A stretch of 41,296 nucleotides of DNA, from positions 1 through 41,296 of the forward strand of contig JAJZIF010000002.1 in the NCBI GenBank assembly GCA_021810735.1, in the 5' to 3' direction. The notes beneath the pieces are model-generated. The model had not been told where the DNA came from and searched no databases. It saw only the letters and a list, made by a program, of their open reading frames with translations. This DNA comes from Acidobacteriota bacterium (GTDB lineage Bacteria; Acidobacteriota; Terriglobia; Terriglobales; Acidobacteriaceae). Position numbers and translations under genes: made by a program. Positions 26,750 through 36,660 of this stretch are shown piece after piece (the stretch's first letter is position 1; the number at the start of each line of letters is the position of its first letter).

Positions 26750-29165
26750 GCTGCGGCAGTTGCGCAAGTCGCCTGGATTTACCGTCACCGCCATTCTGAC
26801 GCTGGCGCTGGGCATCGGGGCGACTGCGGCCATGTTCAGCGTTCTCGATGCCGTGCTGCTGCATCCGCTGCCGTACTACGGCGTCGATCGCATCGTGCAG
26901 ATCAGGATGAAGGCGGCGGCGAACTATGAGCAGCCCGCCTCCTGGCAGGAGTACAAGGACATTCGCCGGCTGACGACCACGTTCAGCGTCGTCGCCGGAG
27001 TTGGCCATGGCGGCGGCGTCACCCTGACCCAGGGCAAGGAAGCGATTTATCTCCACGCGGTGCAGGGAACTGACAACTTCTTCCAGCTCTATGGAGTTCG
27101 CCCGCTGTTGGGACGCACCTACCTACCCGGCGAAGATCAGACTGGCAAGAACGATGTCGCCGTCCTCAGCTACTCCGTCTGGCAACAGTATTTCGGCGGC
27201 AGAAAAAATGTGATCGGCGAATTCATTCACCTCGACGGCTTGCCCTATACGGTCATCGGCGTCATGCCAGCTGGCTTCCGCGTTCGCTTCGATACTCCGG
27301 ATGTCATTTACACGCCCCTGCAACTTTCCCCTGACCAGATCAAATCGCGCGGCAGTTTCTGGTTGCCCGTCTGGGGCCGCCTCAAGCCCGGGGTCACGGT
27401 CGCCCAGGCCACCGCGGACATGAACCACGTCCTCAGCGAGCTGGGCAAGCAGTTTCCCGACAATGACAAGGGCAAGACGGCGCAGGTTGTACCTATCGTC
27501 GACGTGCTGCATACCAATCAGACCGGCCATAACGATCGCCCGGAGTTGTGGACGCTGTTGGCCGCCGTGTTCGCGGTCCTCTTGATTGCGTGTACCAACG
27601 TTGCCGGTCTCCTGCTGGCTCGTGGCATTCTGCGGGAGCGTGAATTGGCTGTGCGCACCGCCCTTGGTGCCGGCCGCAGACGCATTGTGATTCAGATGCT
27701 GACAGAAAATGTGCTGCTCGGAATTGGCGGAGGAATCGGCGGCGTCATCTTAGGAGAAGTGTTGCTGATCGCCATGCAGCAGTTCCTGGAGAAGGCATTT
27801 ACGCTGGGCGGAAACGCTCACATGAACTTTCCGGTTCTGGCGGCAACCTTCCTTGTTTCTCTGCTCGCCAGTGTCGCCGCCGGATTGGTTCCAGCCTGGC
27901 GCGCCGCGCACATTGATCCCAATCGCGCCCTCAAGTCGGGCGCAAATACCGGGACCACGCGCTACCAGCATCAACTGCGGGCCGGCTTTGTTGTGGTGCA
28001 GGTGGCCTTGTCGTTGATGTTGCTGGTGTGCTCCGGCCTGTTGTTGCTGGGGCTGCGGGAAATGCTTCAGACCCATGTGGGTTTCAATCCCAAAAACCTG
28101 CTCACGTTGGAGGTCGACATTCCCTCCGGAGACTACAAGAGCACAGGATTTGTCCAGGGGCTGGTCCAGCCCTTGGAAGCGCGCGTGCAGCAGATTCCCG
28201 GAGTGACCGCGGTCGGCAGTAACGACCTGTTGCCGATTTTCCAGAACGGATCGAATAGCGACATTGCGCTGGTCGGCAAGCCGGAGGACCCCATCGACAA
28301 ACAGCGGTTGACGGAAATCCGTTTTGTCAGCCCGGGATATTTTGCCGCCATGCAATTGCCCATCCTGAAAGGCCGCGACTTTACCGCGCAGGATGCCGCA
28401 AAAACACAGCAGGTGGCGATCGTCAACGACGCCTGGGTCAAGGAATTTCTGAATTCCAATGAAGATCCCCTCGCGCAGGCATTCAAAGGCGACTCGGATT
28501 CGCACGAACCGAATACGGCCATCGTCGGCGTCGCCCGCAGCGGTCGGCAGAATCTGTTTGAACCGGCCAACGCGGAAGCCGATTTTCCGCTGACCCAGAT
28601 ACCGCAGTCATGGCTCACCTTCATTCCCCAGTTTTATCTTTTTGTGCGCACCTCCGTGCCGCCGACCAGTATCGTTCCTCAATTGCGAAGCGCGCTGCAT
28701 GATGTCGCTCCCAACGTTGGCTTCCGCACCCCGGAAACCATGGAGCAGGTGCTCTCCGATGCGCTGGTCACCAACCGAATGCTTAGTTGGCTCTTCGGGT
28801 TATTCGCGGCCATCGCGGCGCTGCTTACGGCCATCGGCATCTATGGTCTTCTTAGTCAGGAAGTCGCCAGCCGCACCCGCGATATCGGTGTTCGCATGGC
28901 GCTGGGCGCAACCCGCGTCGGCGTGGCGCAGCTTGTACTAAGTCGTGTTGGCGTTCTGCTGGTCGTGGGTATTGGCGCCGGCCTGACCGGAGTGTTTCTC
29001 ATTCGCCGTGTGTTGATTGCTGTGCTGACAGTGCAATTTCATCAGGACATCTGGGCGATCGTTGCCATTGCGATTGGCTTGTGCGCCATCGGATTGCTCT
29101 CCGCCGTCATTCCCGCGCGGCGAGCCGCCTCCATTGATCCCATGCAGGCACTACGTTCCGAATAG
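26718..29165 (+). CDS. ADOP family permease 4
   Basis: The frame is open from 26640, but the true start is the ATG at 26718. It has GGAG just upstream and matches the starts of the other members ([20 protein letters not shown]). The product has 815 residues. The first FtsX block is at about 274-385 (LLIACTNVAGLLLARGILRE), the central helix near 420-440 (FVVVQVALSLMLLVCSGLLL) and the second FtsX block from about 692 (IGIYGLLSQEVASRTRDIGV). It ends [17 protein letters not shown]. The second periplasmic domain has a long loop (FEPANAEADFPLTQIPQ) unlike its neighbours. It lies 8 bp behind ADOP 3. Confidence 0.92.
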   Translation: MTTLLNDIRYALRQLRKSPGFTVTAILTLALGIGATAAMFSVLDAVLLHPLPYYGVDRIVQIRMKAAANYEQPASWQEYKDIRRLTTTFSVVAGVGHGGGVTLTQGKEAIYLHAVQGTDNFFQLYGVRPLLGRTYLPGEDQTGKNDVAVLSYSVWQQYFGGRKNVIGEFIHLDGLPYTVIGVMPAGFRVRFDTPDVIYTPLQLSPDQIKSRGSFWLPVWGRLKPGVTVAQATADMNHVLSELGKQFPDNDKGKTAQVVPIVDVLHTNQTGHNDRPELWTLLAAVFAVLLIACTNVAGLLLARGILRERELAVRTALGAGRRRIVIQMLTENVLLGIGGGIGGVILGEVLLIAMQQFLEKAFTLGGNAHMNFPVLAATFLVSLLASVAAGLVPAWRAAHIDPNRALKSGANTGTTRYQHQLRAGFVVVQVALSLMLLVCSGLLLLGLREMLQTHVGFNPKNLLTLEVDIPSGDYKSTGFVQGLVQPLEARVQQIPGVTAVGSNDLLPIFQNGSNSDIALVGKPEDPIDKQRLTEIRFVSPGYFAAMQLPILKGRDFTAQDAAKTQQVAIVNDAWVKEFLNSNEDPLAQAFKGDSDSHEPNTAIVGVARSGRQNLFEPANAEADFPLTQIPQSWLTFIPQFYLFVRTSVPPTSIVPQLRSALHDVAPNVGFRTPETMEQVLSDALVTNRMLSWLFGLFAAIAALLTAIGIYGLLSQEVASRTRDIGVRMALGATRVGVAQLVLSRVGVLLVVGIGAGLTGVFLIRRVLIAVLTVQFHQDIWAIVAIAIGLCAIGLLSAVIPARRAASIDPMQALRSE
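29136..29164 (+). repeat. Junction repeat B, copy 2 (ADOP 4 end)
   Basis: These 29 bp are identical to 24227-24255 and cover the codons for DPMQALRSE and the first bases of the stop codon. ADOP 5 and 6 share a further 35 identical bases just after their starts (29201-29235 and 31702-31736). Confidence 0.8.
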
Positions 29166-29176
29166 ATAGGAGAAGG

Positions 29177-31666
29177 ATGATGACCAACCTGCTGAACGAT
29201 CTTCGCTACGCATTCCGCCAACTCCGCAAGTCGCCAGGCTTCGCCATCGCCGCAATCCTCACGCTGGCGCTCGGCATTGGAGCAAACACTGGCATGTTCA
29301 CCGTGCTGGAAGCGATGCTGCTGCGCGCGCTTCCGATCCACAACGCGCAGCGTGTGGTCTACATCACGGAGAATGCTTGGCCCGATAACGTCATGGAGAC
29401 GGGCAACAGTCAGTGGACATTTACCCTGCCGGTGTTCGAGCAACTGCGCCAACAGAAGCATATCTTCAAAGAAGTTCTGGCGTATGCACCACTTTCGATT
29501 AACGAGGTCGATGTGCGTGTGGGCCAAACGCCCATGACGGCGGACGCGGACATGGTGAGTGGCAATTTTTTCCAAATGCTCGGCGTATCGATGTTGCGCG
29601 GGCGTGCCTTCGGATTGCAGGACGAGAAACAGCACTCGCAGGTCGTGGTGATTAGCTACAACTTCTGGACGCGGGCCTACTCGCGCAATCCCGATGCCAT
29701 TGGCCAGACGCTTTTCATCAAAGGCATTCCGTTCACTATTGTTGGCGTTGCGGCACAGAACTTCGCAGGGGTCGAACCGGCGACATTCAATGATTTCTGG
29801 ATTCCGTTGCAGAACCGTCCCGACATTCCAGCCTGGGGAATATCTCCGGCGGCGGGGCGCACTCTGTACGGTACACGGCCATGGGCCTGCCTGATGATGA
29901 TGGGGCGCATGGCTCCGGGCAAGACGCGGCGCAGAGCGGAAGCGCAGCTCAACCCGCTGCTGCTGCGCATCTGGTACAGCACGCTGGGACGCACAATTCC
30001 TCCGAAAAAGAACCTTGGCGTGGCGCTGGAGACAGCGACCGGGATGGGGCCGGCCAGCGACTGGTATCGTCAGCCGTTACGCTTCGCGATGGGGCTGGTA
30101 TTGTTGGTGCTCCTGATCGCGCTTACGAATGTGGCGATGTTGGTGATGGCGCGCAATGCGACGCGACAGCGAGAGATTGCGGTGCGCGTCGCGTTGGGCG
30201 CTGGCCGCATGACACTGCTGCGGCAACTGCTGGCGGAGAGCCTGCTGCTGGTGGCTGTGGGCGCTGGGCTGGGCTGGGCGTTTGCCGCCTGGGTCGCGCC
30301 CATGCTGGCGAAGATGCTGGACGCGGGGATGGACATGCAACTGGACTTCAGCCCCGACCGGCGTGTCCTCTGGTTGACTCTGGGCGCGGCGTCGCTGGCC
30401 ACGCTGGTCTTTGGGCTGGCCCCGATGGTGAGCGCCATGCGGATTTCACCGACGCTGGCGATGAAGTCCGGGAACGCCTCCGCAGGTATGAACCGCAACC
30501 GGCTGCTAGGGCGCAGGCTGGCTGTTTCCGCGCAGACGGCGGTGTGCGTGGTGCTGCTGGTCGCCGCAGCCTTGATGGTGCGGACGCTGCGGCAGTATCA
30601 GACAGAGGACCTTGGCATTCGCACGCAAGGGTTGCTGGTCTTCAGCATCAATCCGATCGGGATGAAGTCCGATGCGCAGGCGGTGCAGTTCTATCAGAAT
30701 CTACTCGACAAGCTGCGTGTGCTGCCCGGCGTGGAGTCGGCGACGGTGACGGATAATCGCCTGGGAGCGGGTTGGAGCGACAACAATAATGTCGTACTGG
30801 ACGGGGTGATGAAACCCTCAAAAGGTATGAACGATCTGTTGCGGACCAACAATGTCGGCCCGGACTTCTTTCATGCGCTCGGCATCCCCATTTTGCAAGG
30901 GCGCGGCATCACTGCCGCAGATACGGCAGATGCGCAACACGTTGCCGTAGTCAACCAAACGCTGGTCGACCGTTTCCTGCCGCATACCAATCCACTTGGC
31001 CACACGCTGGGACCAAAGGGCCATACCTTCACTATTGTCGGAGTAGCGCGAGACAGCAAGTTCACGAGTGTGGATGAACCAAAGATGCCTATGGCGTGGT
31101 ATCCCTACGCGCAGGTGCCAGGTACGGGCGCGATGAGCGTGGAGCTTCGAATCTTGGGCAATCCCTTGGCGATTCTGCCGACAGTGCGCCGCGTCGTCCG
31201 GCAGATTAATCCCAACCTGCCGTTGGATGATCCGCAGACCCAGCAGGCCGTGTTCGACAGATCCTATTTCTTTAACGCGCTGACAGCAGGACTGACGACC
31301 TTCTTCGGCCTGTTGGCGGCGCTGCTGGTGGCGATTGGACTCTACGGCACGCTGGCCTATCGTGTCAGCCGCCGCACGCAGGAGATTGGCGTGCGCATGG
31401 CGCTGGGCGCGACCCGCGAGAACGTGCAGTGGATGGTGCTGCGGGAGAGCCTATGGATGGTTGCGCTCGGCATGGTGGTGGGCGCGCCCCTGTCGCTGGC
31501 GGTTGGCAAATGGATGCAGTCGCAGTTGTACAAGCTCTCTTGGCATGACCCGCTTGCCATGCTGGGCGCTTTCATTGTAGTGGGGATGGTTGCGCTGGTT
31601 TCGTCGCTACTGCCCGCCCGCCGCGCCGCCTCCATCGATCCCATGCAGGCCCTGCGTTCCGAATAA
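29177..31666 (+). CDS. ADOP family permease 5
   Basis: This 829-residue ADOP starts [20 protein letters not shown]. Either of the two adjacent ATGs (29177 or 29180) could be used, with TAGGAGAAGG just upstream. The first FtsX block (about 303-415) has LLIALTNVAMLVMARNATRQ. The central helix is near 447-467 (QTAVCVVLLVAAALMV). The second FtsX block (from about 706) has IGLYGTLAYRVSRRTQEIGV. It ends [17 protein letters not shown]. The first periplasmic domain is longer than in most members (FWIPLQNRPDIPAWGISPAA, RTIPPKKNLGVALE), which shifts the first FtsX block by about 20 residues. The gap to ADOP 4 is 11 bp. Confidence 0.92.
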   Translation: MMTNLLNDLRYAFRQLRKSPGFAIAAILTLALGIGANTGMFTVLEAMLLRALPIHNAQRVVYITENAWPDNVMETGNSQWTFTLPVFEQLRQQKHIFKEVLAYAPLSINEVDVRVGQTPMTADADMVSGNFFQMLGVSMLRGRAFGLQDEKQHSQVVVISYNFWTRAYSRNPDAIGQTLFIKGIPFTIVGVAAQNFAGVEPATFNDFWIPLQNRPDIPAWGISPAAGRTLYGTRPWACLMMMGRMAPGKTRRRAEAQLNPLLLRIWYSTLGRTIPPKKNLGVALETATGMGPASDWYRQPLRFAMGLVLLVLLIALTNVAMLVMARNATRQREIAVRVALGAGRMTLLRQLLAESLLLVAVGAGLGWAFAAWVAPMLAKMLDAGMDMQLDFSPDRRVLWLTLGAASLATLVFGLAPMVSAMRISPTLAMKSGNASAGMNRNRLLGRRLAVSAQTAVCVVLLVAAALMVRTLRQYQTEDLGIRTQGLLVFSINPIGMKSDAQAVQFYQNLLDKLRVLPGVESATVTDNRLGAGWSDNNNVVLDGVMKPSKGMNDLLRTNNVGPDFFHALGIPILQGRGITAADTADAQHVAVVNQTLVDRFLPHTNPLGHTLGPKGHTFTIVGVARDSKFTSVDEPKMPMAWYPYAQVPGTGAMSVELRILGNPLAILPTVRRVVRQINPNLPLDDPQTQQAVFDRSYFFNALTAGLTTFFGLLAALLVAIGLYGTLAYRVSRRTQEIGVRMALGATRENVQWMVLRESLWMVALGMVVGAPLSLAVGKWMQSQLYKLSWHDPLAMLGAFIVVGMVALVSSLLPARRAASIDPMQALRSE

Positions 31667-31667
31667 T

Positions 31668-31676
31668 AAGGAGGTG
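31668..31676 (+). promoter_or_regulatory. Perfect Shine-Dalgarno sequence deciding a TTG start
   Basis: AAGGAGGTG is the strongest ribosome-binding site of the operon and stands 4 nt before the TTG at 31681. The next codons ([14 protein letters not shown]) match the other ADOP starts, so the TTG, not an internal ATG, is the start of ADOP 6. Confidence 0.75.
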
Positions 31677-31680
31677 TACA

Positions 31681-34149
31681 TTGACCGCTTTGCTCAACGA
31701 CCTTCGCTACGCATTCCGCCAACTCCGCAAGTCGCCGGGATTTACCGTCACCGCCGTCCTCACCCTGGCCCTCGGCATCGGCATCAGCGCCGCCATGTTT
31801 ACTGTCGTCGATGGCGTCTTGTTGCGGCCCCTTCCCGTGCCCCATCCCTCGCAGATCGTCGCGCTGGGAGAAGCGAACAACACCGGCAACATCAGTCCCT
31901 CTTCGCTTCCGGATTTGCGCGATTGGCGCACGCACGCGAAATCGTTTCAGGACATCGCCTGGTACACTCAGAAATTTTTCGATCTGAAGAAAGCGGACGG
32001 CACCGCGGAGTTTTCCGTCAACATCCAAACCAGTCCCAACTTCTTCTCCATGCTGCACGTGCAGCCCATGATGGGTAGGACCTTCCTTCAGCAAGCGGGT
32101 ACCGCGGGCAATCAGGGAACGGTCGTCCTCAGCTATTTGGTGTGGAAGAGCTATTTCCATGCGGACAAAAACATAATCGGCAAGCAGATTCAACTGGGAG
32201 CGGACACCTATATCGTCATCGGCGTCATGCCGCCCCAGTTTTACATCCCCATCAATGACGATGGGCCGGTTGTATGGACCGTCCTGCCGCACACCGCCGA
32301 TATGGAGCAACGCGACAACGGATTCTTGAACGCAATCGGGCGTCTGCGACCCGGTGTGTCCGTCGCTGCCGCGCGGACTGAACTGAGCGGCATCCAGGCA
32401 AACATCGCCCGACAGTTTACCGATCAGCACCTCCCGAAAAACGTCGGTGTCAAGAATTACCTCGATACGCTGGTTGGCTCTGTCCGCCCGGCCCTGCTCG
32501 CTTTGCAAGGCGCGGTGCTGCTGGTCTGGTTGATCGCCTGCGCCAACATCGCCGGCCTGACGCTGACCCGCATGGCCGCCCGGCGTCGAGAGATTGCGAT
32601 GCGTGCCGCATTGGGCGCCGCGCGCGGACGCATCGTGCGCCAGTTTTTAACCGAGAGCCTGCTGCTCGGCATCGCCGGCGGTGCCTGTGGTTTAGGCATT
32701 GCCTACGCATGCCTCGCAGTTTTGCGTCATTCGATCCACGCCAACCTGAACCGGGCGGTAGATATCGCGCTGAACTGGTACGTCATCCTGCTGCTGATCG
32801 TGCTTTCCATTGTTTCGGCCGTCATCTTTGGAACGGTCCCCGCGTTTCAGGCGGCGTCCGCCGATCCACAGGAAGCGCTGCATGAAGGCTCCCGCGGAGC
32901 CGGCGCCGGCATCAAGCAACTTCGCCTGCGCAACGCATTAATTGTCGGCGAACTAGCCTTGTCCCTGGTTCTGCTGGTCTCAGCCGGCCTTCTGCTGCGC
33001 ACTTTGTATGCGCTCCGCCACGTTCCTGTCGGCTTCAATCCGCAGCACCTGGTGGTCGCACAATTTTTCTCCCGTGGAGGATTCACGCCCACGGCAGCGG
33101 ACGCGACATCCACCGACCTCCTTGCCGTTTTCTACAACCCACTGCTGGCGCGCGTGCGCCAGATTCCCGGTGTCGAGTCTGCCGCGTTCGTGACCTCCGC
33201 GCCACTCACCAACAATGTGCAGATAAACGACGACTTCATCGTCATTGGTGATCCCGAGGCGAACGCTTCCCATTCTTCGGTTGAACTGCACGCTGTCACC
33301 CCCGGCGCGTATCGCACGCTGGAAGTCCGTCTTCTCCAGGGTCGTCGCTTTAACGATGGCGATCGCATCGGGACCACCCCTGTCGTCATCGTCAACCAGG
33401 CGTTCGCTCGTCAATATCTCGGAGCCCAGCCCCTGCAGAAAAGACTCGACCTGGATACCAACCCCACGCGAAAAAGTATTTTTGAAAACGTCAGCGTGGT
33501 TGGCATCGTCGAAGACACACCCAACGTCCTCGGTCAACCCGCTGTCCCTGAAGTTGATGTCGACCTGAATCAAATTCCGCTAGCCGATGATTTCTACCCC
33601 ATCGTTTCCATGGCGATGGAACTGGTTGTCCGCACCGGCCAGCCGCCGGAAGTGATCGTCCCCACCATCAGCCGGATTTTCTCCGAGAGAGACGCGGTGT
33701 TTATTGTGCACACCGTCCAGACCATGCCCCAGCAAATTGATAACTTGCTCGGCAGCCAGACACTAGCCGCGCGCTTATTGTGGATCTTCGCCATCGCCGC
33801 AGTCCTGATCGCAGCCGCCGGGCTCTACGGACTGCTCAGCTACAACGTCGGCCAGCGCACCCGCGAAATCGGCGTGCGCCTCGCTCTAGGCGCGCAGCGC
33901 GAAGATGTCCTTCGCATGGTCCTGCGCCAGGCCAGTCGGCTTCTGATTGCCGGACTGCTCATCGGAATTCTCGCCGCATATTTCGCCACAAAGTTGGTTC
34001 GCAGTTTTCTGTATGGGGTCGCCCAGCATGACTTCCTGACCATCGCTGCCGTATCGATTCTCCTGTTCGCCGTAGGACTGGTTGCGAGTTATATACCTGC
34101 TCGGCGAGCCGCAAACATTGAACCCGTCGAAGCCTTGCGCGCCGAGTAA
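31681..34149 (+). CDS. ADOP family permease 6 (TTG start)
   Basis: This 822-residue ADOP starts at TTG behind a perfect Shine-Dalgarno sequence. It opens with [20 protein letters not shown]. The first FtsX block (about 271-385) has [20 protein letters not shown], the central helix is near 416-436 ([20 protein letters not shown]), and the second FtsX block (from about 698) has [20 protein letters not shown]. The tail [18 protein letters not shown] differs from the DPMxxLRSE ending of ADOPs 1-5 and resembles ADOP 8. The second periplasmic domain ([40 protein letters not shown]) has a long acidic loop ([15 protein letters not shown]). The gap to ADOP 5 is 14 bp. Confidence 0.92.
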   Translation: MTALLNDLRYAFRQLRKSPGFTVTAVLTLALGIGISAAMFTVVDGVLLRPLPVPHPSQIVALGEANNTGNISPSSLPDLRDWRTHAKSFQDIAWYTQKFFDLKKADGTAEFSVNIQTSPNFFSMLHVQPMMGRTFLQQAGTAGNQGTVVLSYLVWKSYFHADKNIIGKQIQLGADTYIVIGVMPPQFYIPINDDGPVVWTVLPHTADMEQRDNGFLNAIGRLRPGVSVAAARTELSGIQANIARQFTDQHLPKNVGVKNYLDTLVGSVRPALLALQGAVLLVWLIACANIAGLTLTRMAARRREIAMRAALGAARGRIVRQFLTESLLLGIAGGACGLGIAYACLAVLRHSIHANLNRAVDIALNWYVILLLIVLSIVSAVIFGTVPAFQAASADPQEALHEGSRGAGAGIKQLRLRNALIVGELALSLVLLVSAGLLLRTLYALRHVPVGFNPQHLVVAQFFSRGGFTPTAADATSTDLLAVFYNPLLARVRQIPGVESAAFVTSAPLTNNVQINDDFIVIGDPEANASHSSVELHAVTPGAYRTLEVRLLQGRRFNDGDRIGTTPVVIVNQAFARQYLGAQPLQKRLDLDTNPTRKSIFENVSVVGIVEDTPNVLGQPAVPEVDVDLNQIPLADDFYPIVSMAMELVVRTGQPPEVIVPTISRIFSERDAVFIVHTVQTMPQQIDNLLGSQTLAARLLWIFAIAAVLIAAAGLYGLLSYNVGQRTREIGVRLALGAQREDVLRMVLRQASRLLIAGLLIGILAAYFATKLVRSFLYGVAQHDFLTIAAVSILLFAVGLVASYIPARRAANIEPVEALRAE

Positions 34150-34160
34150 GGAGAAGCATT

Positions 34161-36647
34161 GTGACCAACTTGATCAGCGATCTTCGCTATGCATTGCGGC
34201 AATTGCGCAAGTCACCTGGATTCACTATCACCGCCGTGCTGACGCTGGCGCTTGGCATCGGCGCGACCACGGCGATCTTCTCCGTTGTCGATGGAGTTCT
34301 GCTGCGGCCCTTGCCATTCCGTGATCCCAGCAAGCTAGTGTCCCTCGGAGATCGTGTGCCGGGATCTGGTCCGGGAACTGGAGGTGCCACTGTAACCGCT
34401 CCAGACATTCGCACCTACACGCGAGATACGGATGCATTTGCGAACTTGGCCGGATATCAGCAGACAACATATGAATTCTCGGGAATCGAAGCCCCGGTCG
34501 AGATCAATGCTTGTCGTCTGGGAGCGGGCGCCTTTGCTGCGCTGGGCGTATCGCCGTTGGTGGGCCGTGTCTTCACTCAACAAGAAGACGATCATGGCCA
34601 GCAGGTTGTAGTTCTCAGCTACTCGATATGGAAAAGTCGTTTTCATGCCGACTCAAATATTCTAGGCAAGAAACTTCTTCTGGATCGCAAGCCCTACATT
34701 GTGATCGGCGTGATGCCGCGCAACTTCGAGTTTCCGCTGCTTCCGGGGCGGCTGAACCAGAGCCAACTCTGGGTTCCGTTGAGCCTGACACCGGCTGAAC
34801 TGACGGGAGGTGCCGGGACGTGGACTTTCCAAATGGTTGGCCGCCTCAAGGCGGGCATAACGCCAACACAGGCGCAACTGGATGCGAATCGGGTGGCCAG
34901 CGAAATCATGCGCAATTACCCTGCATCCCTGTCGAGTCTTCATATAAGCGCCGTTGTGCATCCATTGCGAGAAGACACAATTGCCGATGCTCGTCCTTTG
35001 ATCCGCATTCTGTTTTTGGCAGTGATCGTTGTTTTGTTAATTGCGTGTGCCAATCTTGCGGGCTTGTTATTGGTGCGTGCGATTCGCCGCCGCCGTGAGA
35101 CAGCTCTCCGTCTCGCATTAGGGTCAAGTTCTGCCACGCTGGTACGCCAATCGATTCTGGAGGGTCTGTCCCTGGGCATATGCGGGGGAGTGCTGGGTAT
35201 CGTGCTCGCGGCCCTTACGCTTCGAGTATCGATCCATCTGCTGCCAGAGACGCTGCCGCGTATCGATAACATTGGGCTAAATTGGGTCGTAATAGCCTTC
35301 GCTGTCTTCCTGGCCATCGCGACTGGCGCGAGTTCGGCGCTCGTCCCCGCTTTTGCGGTCATTCATACCAATATGAACGATACATTGAAAGAGGCAGGCC
35401 GAACGAGCAGCATTGGCAGCGGACACGCCTACCTCCGTTCCACGCTTGTTATTGCAGAGATCGCTGTGGCGCTGGTGCTGCTCGTCGCCTCTGGCCTGCT
35501 GCTGCGCAGCTTTCAAAAGATGCGGGACGTAAACCTGGGTTTTAGTCCTGTGCATGTCGTCATTGCCTCATACAATTTGCCTGCGCAAAAATATGCCACG
35601 CAGTCCGATGTAGATACGTTCAATCATGAGCTTCTGCGGCAACTGCACCAGCTACCCAGCGCGAAATGGGTCGGCTTGACTACAGGCTTGCCCGAATCTG
35701 GTGGTATGGGCAGCCTAGGTTTCACAGCCGACGATTATGTGCCACCCAGGGGTGAGGACTTTAGCGTGGCCGATACCGGCCAGACGGAAGGCGATTATTT
35801 TCGCGCGATGGGGATTCCGCTGCTGCGGGGCCGGTTCTTTACCGATCACGACGATGCCAAAGCGCAACTCGTCGTGATTGTGAATCGCAAGCTGGCCGAG
35901 CATTATTGGCATGGACAAGATCCGCTCGGCAAGCGTTTGATGATTGGAAGGTCGAAGTGGAAAGCTCCGTGGCTTACCGTCGTCGGCGAAGTCGCTGACG
36001 TGAAGCAAAATGCGCCCGACGAAGAAACATCCGATCAGTTTTACCAACCATTGGCGCAATATGAGGCTGCACTGGGTTCTCTGTCCCGACCTACAAATAT
36101 CTCTGGCAATGAAATGTCCGTGGCTCTACGCACCATACTGCCGCCGGAGCAGATGGAGAATTCCCTGCGCGCGGTCTTTCATTCACTCGACCCGCAGTTG
36201 GCCGTCGCGCAAGTCCAGACGATGGACCAGGCGGTCTCCGACACGGAAGCGCCACGCCGTTTCAACACGACGATCATTACCGCGTTTGGGATCATCGCGG
36301 TTCTGCTCGCCATCCTCGGCATTTATAGCGTGGTTGCATTTTCTGTCGCGCTTCGCACACAGGAGATGGCGATTCGCCTCGCTCTCGGTGCCTCTCGATC
36401 CGGTATCCGGCAATTGATTTTATTGTCTGGAGCCAGGCTTGCCCTCATCGGTTGCGGTATCGGGCTGGCCGGCGCGATCGGTGCAACCCAGCTTCTGCGC
36501 TCCCTGTTGTTTCAGGTCAATCCGTTTGACCCGTTCGTGCTGATTTCTTCTGCCGCCGTCATTCTGATGCTTTCGGTCGCGGCCTCTGCGATGCCGGCGC
36601 AACGAGCCGCAGCCGTCGACCCGATGCACGCGCTTCGAGACGAGTAA
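34161..36647 (+). CDS. ADOP family permease 7 (GTG start)
   Basis: This 828-residue ADOP starts at GTG (34161) with AAGGAGAAG upstream and begins [20 protein letters not shown]. The first FtsX block (about 280-390) has [20 protein letters not shown], then [18 protein letters not shown]. The central helix is near 425-445 ([20 protein letters not shown]), and the second FtsX block (from about 700) has [20 protein letters not shown]. It ends with [18 protein letters not shown], the most divergent tail among the intact members. The first periplasmic domain is rich in Gly and Thr ([20 protein letters not shown]). The gap to ADOP 6 is 11 bp. Confidence 0.92.
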   Translation: MTNLISDLRYALRQLRKSPGFTITAVLTLALGIGATTAIFSVVDGVLLRPLPFRDPSKLVSLGDRVPGSGPGTGGATVTAPDIRTYTRDTDAFANLAGYQQTTYEFSGIEAPVEINACRLGAGAFAALGVSPLVGRVFTQQEDDHGQQVVVLSYSIWKSRFHADSNILGKKLLLDRKPYIVIGVMPRNFEFPLLPGRLNQSQLWVPLSLTPAELTGGAGTWTFQMVGRLKAGITPTQAQLDANRVASEIMRNYPASLSSLHISAVVHPLREDTIADARPLIRILFLAVIVVLLIACANLAGLLLVRAIRRRRETALRLALGSSSATLVRQSILEGLSLGICGGVLGIVLAALTLRVSIHLLPETLPRIDNIGLNWVVIAFAVFLAIATGASSALVPAFAVIHTNMNDTLKEAGRTSSIGSGHAYLRSTLVIAEIAVALVLLVASGLLLRSFQKMRDVNLGFSPVHVVIASYNLPAQKYATQSDVDTFNHELLRQLHQLPSAKWVGLTTGLPESGGMGSLGFTADDYVPPRGEDFSVADTGQTEGDYFRAMGIPLLRGRFFTDHDDAKAQLVVIVNRKLAEHYWHGQDPLGKRLMIGRSKWKAPWLTVVGEVADVKQNAPDEETSDQFYQPLAQYEAALGSLSRPTNISGNEMSVALRTILPPEQMENSLRAVFHSLDPQLAVAQVQTMDQAVSDTEAPRRFNTTIITAFGIIAVLLAILGIYSVVAFSVALRTQEMAIRLALGASRSGIRQLILLSGARLALIGCGIGLAGAIGATQLLRSLLFQVNPFDPFVLISSAAVILMLSVAASAMPAQRAAAVDPMHALRDE

Positions 36648-36660
36648 AGGAGCAAAGTTT

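Noticed and set aside
31357..32508. Long minus-strand open frame (383 codons) across the ADOP 5/6 junction
   Set aside because: It is antisense to two well-supported permeases. Its composition follows the high GC of the + strand codons, and it shows no recognisable domain.
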